Shown one piece after another: positions 1 to 8,553 of a stretch of 64,000 bases of DNA (the stretch's first letter is position 1; every line of letters starts with the position of its first letter). Made by a program: the position numbers and the translations under genes. The notes under the pieces are model-generated. The model was not told the DNA's origin. It did not search any database and saw nothing but the letters and a program-made list of their open reading frames with translations. Origin of the DNA: Leptospirales bacterium (GTDB taxonomy: Bacteria > Spirochaetota > Leptospiria > Leptospirales > Leptonemataceae); NCBI GenBank assembly GCA_019694685.1, contig JAIBBM010000009.1, forward strand, positions 39,373 to 103,372, read 5' to 3'.

Positions 1-717
1 TTCAATGATATCGCGTTTACATCCGGCAAGCTCATCGCGGTGGGCCAGATCAATCTAAGCACCGCCTTGATTCGCACGTCAAGCGATGGAGCTACATGGA
101 GTACAGGTTCAGGAGCCACAGCGAACGTTATGCGCATCGCAGGAGACGGAACCAACTTCATGGCAGTGCAACAACCAGGCAGTGGAACCGTGGGAGCTTA
201 TAAGAGCTCGGACGGAATTACTTTTACCGCGGTCAATCAGCCTTTCGCCACCATCGGAAAACCTTCGATTGCGGGAGATTTGATCTTCGCAAGCAGCCGG
301 TTTATTTTCGCAGGCTCGGACGACTCCACAAGTGCCACTCCGCCTTCTAGATCTTCCTTCACAACGGACCTGGGCGCTACGACGTGGACTGCGGATAGCA
401 CGAACAAGATTTTCGCCGGAAATGCGGCGGGCGAATATGCAAGAGCACTTGCCTACAACGGGACTCGCCTGGAAGCAGTCGGGGACAATTGCAGAGTGGA
501 TTTCACAACAAACCTGACCTCTCTCTCCTGGAGTTCCACTGCACTCACCATGTCCGGATGCAGCGCGATCAACTGGAAAGGAATGATCTGGGACGGAAGC
601 AAGTTTGTGGCAGTGGGAAGCAGCGGTAAATTTGCGGCATCTGCGACGGGTGCTAGCACGGACTGGACGTATACGACCCTTGGTTCTTCGAACGTAAATG
701 CAATCGCAGTGCGCTGA
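1..717 (+). CDS. Beta-propeller-like (BNR/kelch-type repeat) protein, 5' end outside the window
   Basis: The reading frame is already open at base 1 and ends at the TGA at 715-717, so only the C-terminal 238 codons are present. The protein is built of degenerate repeats of about 45 residues. Each has a 'G..F.AVG' strand, as in GKLIAVGQ, TRLEAVGD and SKFVAVGSSG, followed by an Asp-box-like turn such as SSDGATWS or SSDGITFT. This is typical of secreted BNR/sialidase-type propellers of unknown ligand. It is rich in Ser, Thr and Gly and has no membrane segment in the visible part, so an extracytoplasmic location is likely. The stop codon overlaps the next ATG (TGATG), suggesting coupling to the acyltransferase gene downstream. 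The exact family and function are not known. Confidence 0.7.
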   Translation, partial: FNDIAFTSGKLIAVGQINLSTALIRTSSDGATWSTGSGATANVMRIAGDGTNFMAVQQPGSGTVGAYKSSDGITFTAVNQPFATIGKPSIAGDLIFASSRFIFAGSDDSTSATPPSRSSFTTDLGATTWTADSTNKIFAGNAAGEYARALAYNGTRLEAVGDNCRVDFTTNLTSLSWSSTALTMSGCSAINWKGMIWDGSKFVAVGSSGKFAASATGASTDWTYTTLGSSNVNAIAVR

Positions 718-1856
718 TGGATTTCAGCGTACTCCAGCTCACGTTCCTTTTCACGGGCGTTCTTGTTCTGATCAGCGTTCTGTCGGGTAAGAGCGCCGCG
801 TCCTCGCGCGCTTTTCCTTTGATCACGCTTTCTGCGACTGCGGTTTTTTTTTTAGTTTAAACGAAACAGTCGCACTTGTAATTCCGCTCGCCGCGCTCGC
901 GTTTTATGTCATTCCCTGGCGGACCGCTCGCACCATCGCTGCGTTTGGATTCCTCTTTTTCCCTGCTTTTCTTAGAGGGGAGCCACTGGCGACCGCTGGA
1001 TACTCTTACATTATTTTGAGAATGCATGATGCGGCGACTGCGAAAACCAGCGTTTCAGAATTCATTCGCCGCTCCTTTCTTTTCCCGTCTTTTCTATGCG
1101 GACCGATCGTACTTTCAGGACAAACGTGGATTCGCGAGAAATTCCTGAGGCCGCAAGATGTCTGGCTGATCTGCCTTGGACTGATCAAGGTTTTGATTCT
1201 ACTGCCTTTCTGGAATGCTCATTTTGAAACAGGACTTCTCCTGCCTTTCCAACCAGACGTCTCTGGATTCATGAACTTGCTCAAGACTGGAATCTACAGA
1301 TACGCTCAGCTCTATCTGGACTTTTCTGGCATCATAGACATCGCAGCAGGTGTGAGTGGCCTACTTGGAATGCGCATCCGACACAATTTCAATAGACCAT
1401 GGCTTGCCTCCTCTGTGGGCGATTTCTGGAGAAGATGGCACATCACTCTGGGGGCATGGATGCGACGACACGTCTACATTCCTCTGGGCAAAACCAGATT
1501 CGCACTCTTTCTTGTATTCTTGCTCGTGGGAGCATGGCATGGTTTGAAGTTGCATTTTATTTTGTGGGGAGCTCTACATGGGCTGGCCATCATCACGGAG
1601 CGTTTCGCATCCTCTCACTGGAGCCTTCCTGAATTCCTGGCTCGCCATACCATCGCAATACGAGGATTGAGAATCGTTTTGACTCAGCTATTCGTCACAT
1701 TGAGCTGGGTTTTGTTTTTTTGGGCGTAGCAATATGATTCCAAAACTAAGACTCACTCTTTCGTTCGCAGTCGGCCTGCTTTTTGGGCTTCTACTCTACT
1801 TCCTTCTCTTTCAGTCTACTTCTGAAATTCATCATTTTCTATACGAGGCGTTTTGA
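717..1856 (+). pseudogene. MBOAT-family O-acyltransferase (AlgI/DltB type), interrupted by two frameshifts
   Basis: Three frame segments together make one membrane-bound O-acyltransferase of about 380 residues. Segment 1 (717 to about 850) has an N-terminal membrane helix and enters a run of ten T (844-853). A -1 shift there opens the second frame, which runs through the MBOAT core: NRPWLASSVGDFWRRWH, then VGAWHGL and ILWGALHGL with the conserved histidines. It stops at 1727-1729. A +1 shift at a run of seven T (1715-1721) would continue the protein to 1854-1856, adding a final hydrophobic helix ending HHFLYEAF. That resembles the usual FIYFQF-like end of this family. MBOAT proteins pass acyl groups across the membrane to polysaccharides or teichoic acids, with an SGNH partner such as the next gene. 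The breaks may be real decay, phase variation, slippage-rescued expression or sequence errors. Confidence 0.75.
844..853. repeat. T10 homopolymer at the first MBOAT frame break
   Basis: Ten consecutive T lie exactly where the reading frame of the acyltransferase breaks. One more T (or two fewer) would join the 5' frame to the main frame. Runs this long are prone to replication slippage and to RNA polymerase slippage. Three A8 runs inside intact genes of this window (7693-7700, 16092-16099, 28505-28512) are in frame, so homopolymers are not generally miscounted here. Confidence 0.85.
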
Positions 1857-2869
1857 TGATCGCGCGCGAGGCGACAGCCAGAGGATGGCTCATTGGTTTT
1901 TTTGTTCTCGGGCCCGCCACGTTCGCAATCTTTTTTCTCCAGCAAATGCTTGGTTTTTTTCCGGCTCCCGCACACTGCCCGCATTCTATTACGCTCAAGG
2001 TTTCAGACGCTGAACTTCTGGCAGATGCGCGCAAGATCTCGCAGGATTGCGTTCTCATCTTCACAAGCTCGGAAGGAGGAGCCGTTGGAGGAGGGAAATC
2101 CATTTCTGAATTGGTTCATCAAGAAAACACCACAGTCGTATCAGACACGGAAGGATATTCTCCGTTTCGCGCCATCGTTTATCTGGGCAGAATGAACCCT
2201 GCCTGGGGGCGTGAACTGCCGTATCCCAGGATGATCTTGATGATCAATTCACATTACGCTCGGGATCACGAATATGGATCCGATTTGTTTATGCAGTATT
2301 TTCCGGAAAAAGAATCCGCGAATTTCTACAAAGGACAGGCCCCCTTTCCACTTTCGCAGTCGGTGGGAGAGAATCGCAGTTTTTTCACGGTCCTTGCGAT
2401 CTACAGAGGCTGGATGCGCCGGAGAATTGGTCTTCCCCTGGAACGAATTCTCGCAGGTGAGAAGACATTTGCGAAAGAAGCGGATTTGACCACGGATCCA
2501 AAATGGAATGTATCCACTTCTATCTCACAAAAGATAGAACCTGAGAGCCTGAGGAAAGAAAGAACCATTCCCAACGCTCACGGACTATTTGAATCTGCTT
2601 TATCCCATCTTCCGCGCGAGCGTGTGAAACTCATCGTCATGCCTCTCCACACCGTGGTTTATGGAAATCTGGGGCTAAGCCCAATGGAAAACGAACGAAA
2701 CATGACATCTGCTTTCACTCGAAGCGGCCTTCCCTACAGAATCGTAAGAGAACTGGATCAACCGGGATACTGGTTTGATACGATTCACTTCAACGAACGC
2801 GGCAGAAAGGCTCTGGCGCAGATTCTTGCGGAAGAATCTACTCAAATGATGCGAACAAAGCCCAGATGA
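1856..2869 (+). CDS. Membrane-anchored SGNH/GDSL-type hydrolase-like protein, MBOAT partner
   Basis: 337 residues from the ATG at 1856, which overlaps the end of the acyltransferase frame (TGATG); a TTG one codon earlier is also possible. It has one N-terminal membrane helix (residues about 11-33) and then an extracytoplasmic domain. A Ser in IFTSSEGG (about residue 71) fits the block I nucleophile position. Near the C terminus, DTIHFNERG matches the block V Asp-x-x-His of SGNH hydrolases. Proteins of this kind (compare DltD, AlgJ, PatB) finish the transfer of acyl groups delivered by an MBOAT protein, and the gene order supports that role. The substrate is unknown; a cell-surface polysaccharide is likely. 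Confidence 0.7.
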   Translation: MIAREATARGWLIGFFVLGPATFAIFFLQQMLGFFPAPAHCPHSITLKVSDAELLADARKISQDCVLIFTSSEGGAVGGGKSISELVHQENTTVVSDTEGYSPFRAIVYLGRMNPAWGRELPYPRMILMINSHYARDHEYGSDLFMQYFPEKESANFYKGQAPFPLSQSVGENRSFFTVLAIYRGWMRRRIGLPLERILAGEKTFAKEADLTTDPKWNVSTSISQKIEPESLRKERTIPNAHGLFESALSHLPRERVKLIVMPLHTVVYGNLGLSPMENERNMTSAFTRSGLPYRIVRELDQPGYWFDTIHFNERGRKALAQILAEESTQMMRTKPR

Positions 2870-2875
2870 GGCGTT

Positions 2876-3307
2876 TTATTGATTCCAGTTTGCCTGGAGA
2901 TACTTCAGATACCCTGCCAGAGGCTCCTGCGGGCCGTCTACGCGCAGCGTAGCCTCCTCTGCGCCCGTGGACACAGAATAGCGATAAGAAGCGGCACGCG
3001 CCTTCATAGCAGTGACTTCGTTTGAGAGCTTGCTTCCGGGCAAAGTAATGATTTCAAAATGCCCGCGCTCAAACCTTCTGGAAAGAATTTCAAGGTCTTC
3101 TTTCAGTCGCGCAGGATCCGCGCCTTTATAAACGATTTCTCCGCCAGCTGGAGTGGCTTTGAAGACGCGCGAATGCGTATAGTGGACCGCCGTGAGCTTT
3201 GCCAGACCAATTCTGGGCAAAATCGTATCTACACCCACTGCAAGTGCCAGAGTCACCATTGTGGCAACCAGAGCAATATTCACTTCCCTTAGAGGATTCT
3301 CACGCAT
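2876..3307 (-). CDS. Unknown single-pass membrane protein
   Basis: 143 residues, not recognised. A short basic start is followed by one hydrophobic helix (about residues 9-30) and a mixed alpha/beta domain of about 110 residues, probably outside the cytoplasm. It converges on the SGNH gene with 6 bp between the stops. No strong Shine-Dalgarno sequence precedes the ATG. The shape resembles small anchored proteins with a ferredoxin-like domain, but no family can be named. Confidence 0.6.
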   Translation of the reverse strand: MRENPLREVNIALVATMVTLALAVGVDTILPRIGLAKLTAVHYTHSRVFKATPAGGEIVYKGADPARLKEDLEILSRRFERGHFEIITLPGSKLSNEVTAMKARAASYRYSVSTGAEEATLRVDGPQEPLAGYLKYLQANWNQ

Positions 3308-3417
3308 GGATTCAAAACTCGGCCAGGCGCGCGTGCTGTCAGTAAATTTTCAGAGGAAACGTATGCAGAGATTGGTGGGGGCAGAGCTAATCTGACGCTT
3401 CAATGGATGTTCAGAAC

Positions 3418-3588
3418 TCAATTGCGGATGCGGAATTCGTTGATCATTGGAATCAGACGCTGAAAACTCTGCTTCAAGCATTCTTTGCAGAGATTGTGCT
3501 GATACAATTTATCAGATGTTTCCCCGCATTGTGCACAGGACTGCTTCTTTTGCATTGATTGCTCAGTCTTTTCCTTCATCTCATTCAT
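3418..3588 (-). CDS. Small zinc-ribbon-like protein
   Basis: 56 residues from the ATG at 3588; a TTG at 3648 would add 20 residues. It has two CxxC pairs, CAQCGE and CKECLK, 15 residues apart, which look like a four-Cys zinc site. The start is charged and the end ampholytic. No family is recognised. Function could be nucleic-acid or protein binding, as with other tiny zinc ribbons. It lies alone between an unknown gene and the upstream region of gcvT. The 220 bp from 3649 to 3870 hold no gene and no recognisable glycine riboswitch. Confidence 0.5.
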   Translation of the reverse strand: MNEMKEKTEQSMQKKQSCAQCGETSDKLYQHNLCKECLKQSFQRLIPMINEFRIRN

Positions 3589-3870
3589 GTATTCAACAAT
3601 CGTTCTTCGTAGTATTGCGTTCTCACATTCTCTCCGCGAATTTCGCAAAACTAATGTGACAGAAAATTATACACGGACAATTCACACCCTCTCTGAGGAG
3701 ATAAACAATCCGCTTCAAGAAGATGCGATGAAATCAAACGGGCTCCGACGGTCAAAACAATTATGAAGAACTTGCACCAAAAAAAAATTTTCGCTAAATC
3801 GTGCGCGAATTTATAGCAGAAGCAGCGTGCAAATTTACTTCTGGAAAATCCAATCCACGGAATTTTCCAA

Positions 3871-4971
3871 ATGAACCTAAAAAAAACACCGCTGAATTCA
3901 ATTCATCATTCATCTGGAGGCAGAATGGTTCCGTTTGCTGGATGGGAAATGCCTGTTCAGTACTCTTCTATCCTGCAAGAACACCAGGCTGTACGCGAAA
4001 AAGCAGGACTATTTGATGTTTCACACATGGGAGAGATCGAAGTAAAGGGCACAACTGCTGAAGAATTCCTGGATTCTGTCACCTGCAATCGGGTACAGGA
4101 AATGCAAGATGGACAGGTTCAATACAATGCAGTATTGAATGAGAAGGGCGGAATCGTGGATGATATCACGATTTATCGCGTAAATCCAGAAAGTTTCTTC
4201 GTTGTCTCAAATGCTTCTAACTATGAAGCAGTTACAGCACATTTTGAGAAATATAAAATCGCCGGCACAGATGTTCAGAACATAAGCAACACCATTCATC
4301 AAATTGCAATCCAGGGACCACTGGCAGAAGATATTCTTCGCGATTTCTTGAATCTAGATCTTTCTTCCATTGGTTACTATCGCTTCAAAGATATGGACTC
4401 AAGATTTGGAAAACTCAGACTGAGTCGCACCGGTTACACTGGAGAAGACGGATTTGAAATCTATTCCGATGTGAACGCAGGAGTGGAAATCTGGAAAGGC
4501 ATTCTTGCACAAAAATCAAGCAGCGGGTTGATTGCATGTGGACTCGGTGCACGCGATTTGCTTCGACTCGAAGCGCGCTATCCTCTCTACGGCCACGAAC
4601 TCAATGAAACATGGACACCTGTAGAAAGTGGAATCGGTTGGATTGTAAAAGAGAAAACCTCCGTAATGCCTGGTTATGCACGCGTGCTGGAGCAAAAGAA
4701 GAGTGGCCCGGCCAATCAAGTAGTGGGCTTCAAACTCATGGAAGGAGGCGTTCCGCGCGAAGGATATGCAGTTGTGAATGAGTCGGGCGCGGAACTGGGC
4801 AAAGTTCTTTCTGGTGGCTTTTCTCCTATTGTAAACGCGGGGATTGGAACTGCCTTTCTGCCTGTAGGGCTCGAAGCTTTCTATATACAGATTCGCGACA
4901 AAAAAGTTCCTGCGAAAGCAGAGAAAAAAGCGTTTGTTCAGGGGACGGCCGGGAAAAATCGGCAGAAGTGA
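3871..4971 (+). CDS. gcvT: Aminomethyltransferase, glycine cleavage T-protein
   Basis: 366 residues, close to the E. coli protein (364). GcvT takes the aminomethyl group from the lipoyl arm of GcvH, releases ammonia and makes 5,10-methylenetetrahydrofolate. Family landmarks are RMVPFAGWEMP near residue 19, GLFDVSHMGE near 46, NAVLNEKGGIVDDITIYR near 90 (with the key Asp), and GYTGEDGFEIY near 191. It is the first gene of gcvT-gcvH-gcvPA-gcvPB, 29 bp before gcvH. The start matches the family N terminus but lacks a clear Shine-Dalgarno site. A possible promoter region is the A/T-rich stretch just upstream (3770-3830), but no convincing boxes could be fixed. Confidence 0.95.
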   Translation: MNLKKTPLNSIHHSSGGRMVPFAGWEMPVQYSSILQEHQAVREKAGLFDVSHMGEIEVKGTTAEEFLDSVTCNRVQEMQDGQVQYNAVLNEKGGIVDDITIYRVNPESFFVVSNASNYEAVTAHFEKYKIAGTDVQNISNTIHQIAIQGPLAEDILRDFLNLDLSSIGYYRFKDMDSRFGKLRLSRTGYTGEDGFEIYSDVNAGVEIWKGILAQKSSSGLIACGLGARDLLRLEARYPLYGHELNETWTPVESGIGWIVKEKTSVMPGYARVLEQKKSGPANQVVGFKLMEGGVPREGYAVVNESGAELGKVLSGGFSPIVNAGIGTAFLPVGLEAFYIQIRDKKVPAKAEKKAFVQGTAGKNRQK

Positions 4972-5000
4972 CCCTCAGCCGGGCAATCAGGAGAATCTAG

Positions 5001-5396
5001 ATGGACTCAAAAATACCAGAAGGCTATCTTTTTACAAAACAACACGAATGGGCCAGAGAAGAAGGCGGCTTTTTGACCGTTGGGATCTCTGACTACGCCC
5101 AGAACGCCCTGGGAGACATTGTATACGTAGATTTGAAGGCTCCCGGCACGAAGGTAGAAGCAGGAAAAACTTTCGGCACCATCGAATCCGTAAAAGCAGC
5201 AGAAGATCTCTATACTCCTGTCTCTGGCGTCATAGATTCCCTGAACCCCGCCGTGAAAGACAAACCGGAGGCGGTCAACAAAGACGCATACGGAACCTGG
5301 CTGATCAAACTCAAGGACTTTGACAAAGGCGCGCTTTCCGGCCTGATGAATTCGGCAGACTATGCGAAGTATCTGGCCAGCCTCGACGGGCATTGA
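5001..5396 (+). CDS. gcvH: Glycine cleavage system H-protein (lipoyl carrier)
   Basis: 131 residues, the normal length. GcvH carries a lipoyl group that shuttles the aminomethyl intermediate between the P-, T- and L-proteins. The lipoylation site is Lys65 in GTIESVKAAEDLYTP. The usual N-terminal YTKEHEW motif appears here as FTKQHEWAREEGG. A good Shine-Dalgarno site (AGGAGA) precedes the ATG. It sits between gcvT and gcvPA and was very likely transcribed with them. No lipoate ligase or synthase gene is in the window. Confidence 0.96.
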   Translation: MDSKIPEGYLFTKQHEWAREEGGFLTVGISDYAQNALGDIVYVDLKAPGTKVEAGKTFGTIESVKAAEDLYTPVSGVIDSLNPAVKDKPEAVNKDAYGTWLIKLKDFDKGALSGLMNSADYAKYLASLDGH

Positions 5397-5415
5397 TTTC
5401 TAAAGGCAGTAGCAA

Positions 5416-6741
5416 ATGAACCCACACAAGTATCTCCCAGTATCTGAAAAGGAATACCAGGAAGAGCTCTCGTCTCTCTCTTTGAAGAGCGCAGACGATT
5501 TGTTTCGCTGCATTCCGGAAGCTCTTCGCGGAAATACAACCACTTCGTTGCGTTCGCCCATGTCAGAGATGGAGATCCGCGAGCACTTTCGTCCAGGCGT
5601 AGAAAAAATCCAACACACATTCATTGGAGGAAACGGACACACTCACTACATTCCCTCCATCATTGGTCCGCTCATCTCGCGCGGAGAATTCCTCACAGCA
5701 TACACACCCTACCAGCCAGAAATCAGCCAGGGCACACTGCAGGCCATGTTCGAATACCAGAGCATGATGGCCACACTCATGGGTGTGGAAATTTCGAATG
5801 CGTCTCTCTACGATGGCTCCACTGCGATGCTTGAAGCATGCTACATGGCACAGAGAATCACGGGGAAATCATCCATCCTCTTCTCAGAACAAATTCATCC
5901 AGAATACATCGAAACCATGCGCACGTATTCAGAGGGCGGAATTTTTCAGTTCGATTTTGTTTCTGCAGATGCATCCGGCAGAATCGACGTTCAAAAACTT
6001 TCAGGGAAAATTTCTGACAACACAGCAGCACTCGTTGTGCAAACGCCCAACTTTTCCGGCATCATAGAAGACCTCACTGCACTGAAGAAAATTCTAGAAG
6101 CAAAAGGTATACTGTTGATCGCAGTGATCACGGAAGCAATGTCTCTTGCACTGGTGAAATCTCCAGGCGCATGCGGCGCAGACATTGTATGTGGAGAAGC
6201 ACAGAGCTTTGGAGTTCCACTCTCCTACGGCGGACCATGGCTCGGATTTCTCGGAGCATCTCCCGCTTTTATGCGAAATATGCCTGGAAGATTGATTGGA
6301 GAAGCAAAAGATGCAAACGGAGAACGCGCATTCGTAGTCACTCTCGCCACGCGAGAACAACACATTCGCCGCGAGAAAGCAACTTCCAATATCTGTACAA
6401 ACCAGGGTCTCATGGCCCTTCGCGCGGCCATCTATCTATCTGTGATGGGCAAACACGGAATTCGTCGCGCCGCAGAAAGATGCGCCAGATTCGCAGCCTA
6501 CGGCAGAAAGAAAGCGTCCTCGATTGCAGGTGTGCAGGTAATCTTCAGTTCCTCTCCCATTTTCAATGAATTTGTAATCGAGACAAAGAAAGACGCAAAC
6601 GAAGTCTTCGAGCATTGCGTGGAAAAATTCGGCATCGCACCTGGAAGCGTCATTGGCAAGAACAGACTCCACGTTTCGTTCCACGAAATGCATTCGAAAG
6701 AAATCGTAGATCGCTGGGCAGAGGCCCTGGCATCGGCGTAA
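5416..6741 (+). CDS. gcvPA: Glycine dehydrogenase (decarboxylating) subunit 1
   Basis: 441 residues, the N-terminal half of a two-subunit P-protein. Together with GcvPB it decarboxylates glycine and loads the aminomethyl group on GcvH. Recognisable blocks are YIPSIIGPLISRGEFLTAYTPYQPE (residues about 76-100, given here in part), the Ser/Tyr-rich SLYDGSTAMLEACYMA, and the late RREKATSNICTNQGL. This subunit lacks the PLP lysine, which is in GcvPB. It lies 19 bp after gcvH and 14 bp before gcvPB. L. interrogans is annotated with one long GcvP, from memory, so the split form is notable here. Confidence 0.95.
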   Translation: MNPHKYLPVSEKEYQEELSSLSLKSADDLFRCIPEALRGNTTTSLRSPMSEMEIREHFRPGVEKIQHTFIGGNGHTHYIPSIIGPLISRGEFLTAYTPYQPEISQGTLQAMFEYQSMMATLMGVEISNASLYDGSTAMLEACYMAQRITGKSSILFSEQIHPEYIETMRTYSEGGIFQFDFVSADASGRIDVQKLSGKISDNTAALVVQTPNFSGIIEDLTALKKILEAKGILLIAVITEAMSLALVKSPGACGADIVCGEAQSFGVPLSYGGPWLGFLGASPAFMRNMPGRLIGEAKDANGERAFVVTLATREQHIRREKATSNICTNQGLMALRAAIYLSVMGKHGIRRAAERCARFAAYGRKKASSIAGVQVIFSSSPIFNEFVIETKKDANEVFEHCVEKFGIAPGSVIGKNRLHVSFHEMHSKEIVDRWAEALASA

Positions 6742-6755
6742 GCCGGAGAAAAGCA

Positions 6756-8252
6756 ATGCAGAATCAACTGAGCACCACTCGTAACGGGCAGATCTTCGAA
6801 GAACCCCTTATTTTTGAAAGATCTCGCCCTGGAAGAATCGGCGTGAGCTTCCCTGCGGATGACGCATCTCTTCCAATTGAAATCGATTCATCTCTTCTTC
6901 GCAGCGCAGAGGACATCCACCTTCCGGAAGTTTCTGAACCGGAAGTGGTGCGACACTTCACAAGACTCTCCACCTGGAACTACGGAATCGATTTGAACCT
7001 CTATCCTCTGGGAAGCTGCACGATGAAATACAATCCTCGCATCAACGAGGAAATTGCAGCGAGCGCTCAGTTCGCGGACCTTCATCCAAACACTCCTGAA
7101 AAATACGCACAGGCGGGCCTTCGCGCAGTCTACGAACTGCAAGAGGTGCTCAAGACAGTCACAGACATGCCCGGGATCACGCTGCAGCCTGCGGCAGGTG
7201 CCCACGGTGAGCTGACCGGGCTGTTCCTTGTAAAAGCATACTTAAAAAAGAAGGGTGATACGCACAAAACAGTGGTGCTTGTCCCGGATTCCGCACATGG
7301 AACCAATCCTGCTTCCTGCACTCTGGCAGGCTTCACTGTCCGTGAACTGCCCTCCACCGCGGAAGGCCTTCTGGATGTAGAGGAATTCAAGAAAGCGCTC
7401 ACTCCAGATGTGGCTGCTCTCATGATCACGAACCCGAACACTCTGGGCATCTTCGAAACAAACATTCCTCTGGTGGCAGATCTTTTACACAAGAATGGTT
7501 CTCTTCTCTATATGGACGGAGCCAACTACAACGCCATCGTAGGCAAGGTGTCTATTGGCAAAATGGGCGTGGACATCAGCCATCTGAATCTCCACAAAAC
7601 ATTCAGCACTCCTCATGGAGGTGGCGGACCAGGTGCGGCGGCAGTCGTTGTATCTGACAGGGTGCGCGAATTTCTACCTGGACCCATTGTGGAAAAAAAA
7701 GAAAGCTCACAGGGCCCGGTCTATGTTGTCACATCGCCTTCCGCGTCCATTGGAAGAGTCAAAGCTGGCCCCGGTCACTTTGGAATGATCATTCGTGCTC
7801 TGACTTATATTCTGTCTTATGGCAATGAACTGCACCGCGTCGCCGAGCAGGCAGTGCTCAACGCGAATCTTGTGCGAAAGTCTCTGCAAGAAGTCTTCGA
7901 GCCAGCCTCAGGCCTGGACACGATGCATGAAGCGGTCTTCAGCGACGCAAAACAGCGTAAAACAGGCCTCGAAACCATTCATCTTGCAAAAACTCTCATA
8001 GACTACGGATATCATCCACCTACCATCTATTTCCCGCTCAGCGTCCATGGGGCGATCATGATCGAGCCAACTGAGACAGAGTCTCCGGAAACAATCGCGC
8101 ATTTCTGCGCTGTGATGAAGGACCTGGCGGCCAGAATGAATGGCCAGGACGAAAGTATGAAGTCCAGCCCGACGCGGAGCTTTGTTCGTCGCATAGACGA
8201 AGTGGAAGCCGCTCGAAAGCCGGTACTAAATTACTTTACAAAAAAAGCCTGA
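6756..8252 (+). CDS. gcvPB: Glycine dehydrogenase (decarboxylating) subunit 2
   Basis: 498 residues from the ATG at 6756, which has GGAGA eight bases upstream. The open frame reaches back to 6615, but that part overlaps gcvPA and is not family-like. The PLP-binding lysine is Lys281 in LNLHKTFSTPHGGGGPG. Other family blocks are LYPLGSCTMKYNPR, DSAHGTNPAS and the late PTESESKE-like segment EPTETESPETI. The length matches stand-alone PB subunits. It is the catalytic half of the P-protein and ends the gcv gene set. Confidence 0.96.
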   Translation: MQNQLSTTRNGQIFEEPLIFERSRPGRIGVSFPADDASLPIEIDSSLLRSAEDIHLPEVSEPEVVRHFTRLSTWNYGIDLNLYPLGSCTMKYNPRINEEIAASAQFADLHPNTPEKYAQAGLRAVYELQEVLKTVTDMPGITLQPAAGAHGELTGLFLVKAYLKKKGDTHKTVVLVPDSAHGTNPASCTLAGFTVRELPSTAEGLLDVEEFKKALTPDVAALMITNPNTLGIFETNIPLVADLLHKNGSLLYMDGANYNAIVGKVSIGKMGVDISHLNLHKTFSTPHGGGGPGAAAVVVSDRVREFLPGPIVEKKESSQGPVYVVTSPSASIGRVKAGPGHFGMIIRALTYILSYGNELHRVAEQAVLNANLVRKSLQEVFEPASGLDTMHEAVFSDAKQRKTGLETIHLAKTLIDYGYHPPTIYFPLSVHGAIMIEPTETESPETIAHFCAVMKDLAARMNGQDESMKSSPTRSFVRRIDEVEAARKPVLNYFTKKA

Positions 8253-8270
8253 TCTGTTGGAAACTAATGG

Positions 8271-8552
8271 ATGGAATGGGAGAAGATCCTCAGGGACTCC
8301 GTAAAGGAAAACGCAATCCGGGAGCTCCACCTCCGGCATATTCCAGTTCTCAAGACCTGTGAGAACTGGAACGACGTAAAAGAGATCGGCCTGGTCGATC
8401 ACAGAACCAAATATGCTCACTACAAGGGCCTTCTCGTTCGCTACGGCGAACGCATCTACTACGTCCCGGAAGCTCGTATGGAAGCTTTAGCACCCTTTCG
8501 CAACTGGACATCCAAGGTTCATATCAAAGTAACCGACCCAGAGAAGAAATAA
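8271..8552 (+). CDS. Unknown small protein after gcvPB
   Basis: 93 residues, not recognised. It is soluble, charged and rich in His, Tyr and Arg, with no signal peptide or membrane segment. The start at 8271 is one of three clustered ATGs (8267 is out of frame, 8276 out of frame). It follows gcvPB by 18 bp and precedes the dehydrogenase by 1 bp, so it is probably in the same transcript. No function can be suggested beyond this context. Confidence 0.65.
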   Translation: MEWEKILRDSVKENAIRELHLRHIPVLKTCENWNDVKEIGLVDHRTKYAHYKGLLVRYGERIYYVPEARMEALAPFRNWTSKVHIKVTDPEKK

Positions 8553-8553
8553 C

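Noticed and set aside
3649..3870. Glycine riboswitch upstream of gcvT
   Set aside because: None of the conserved glycine-aptamer blocks is visible in this 222-bp region.
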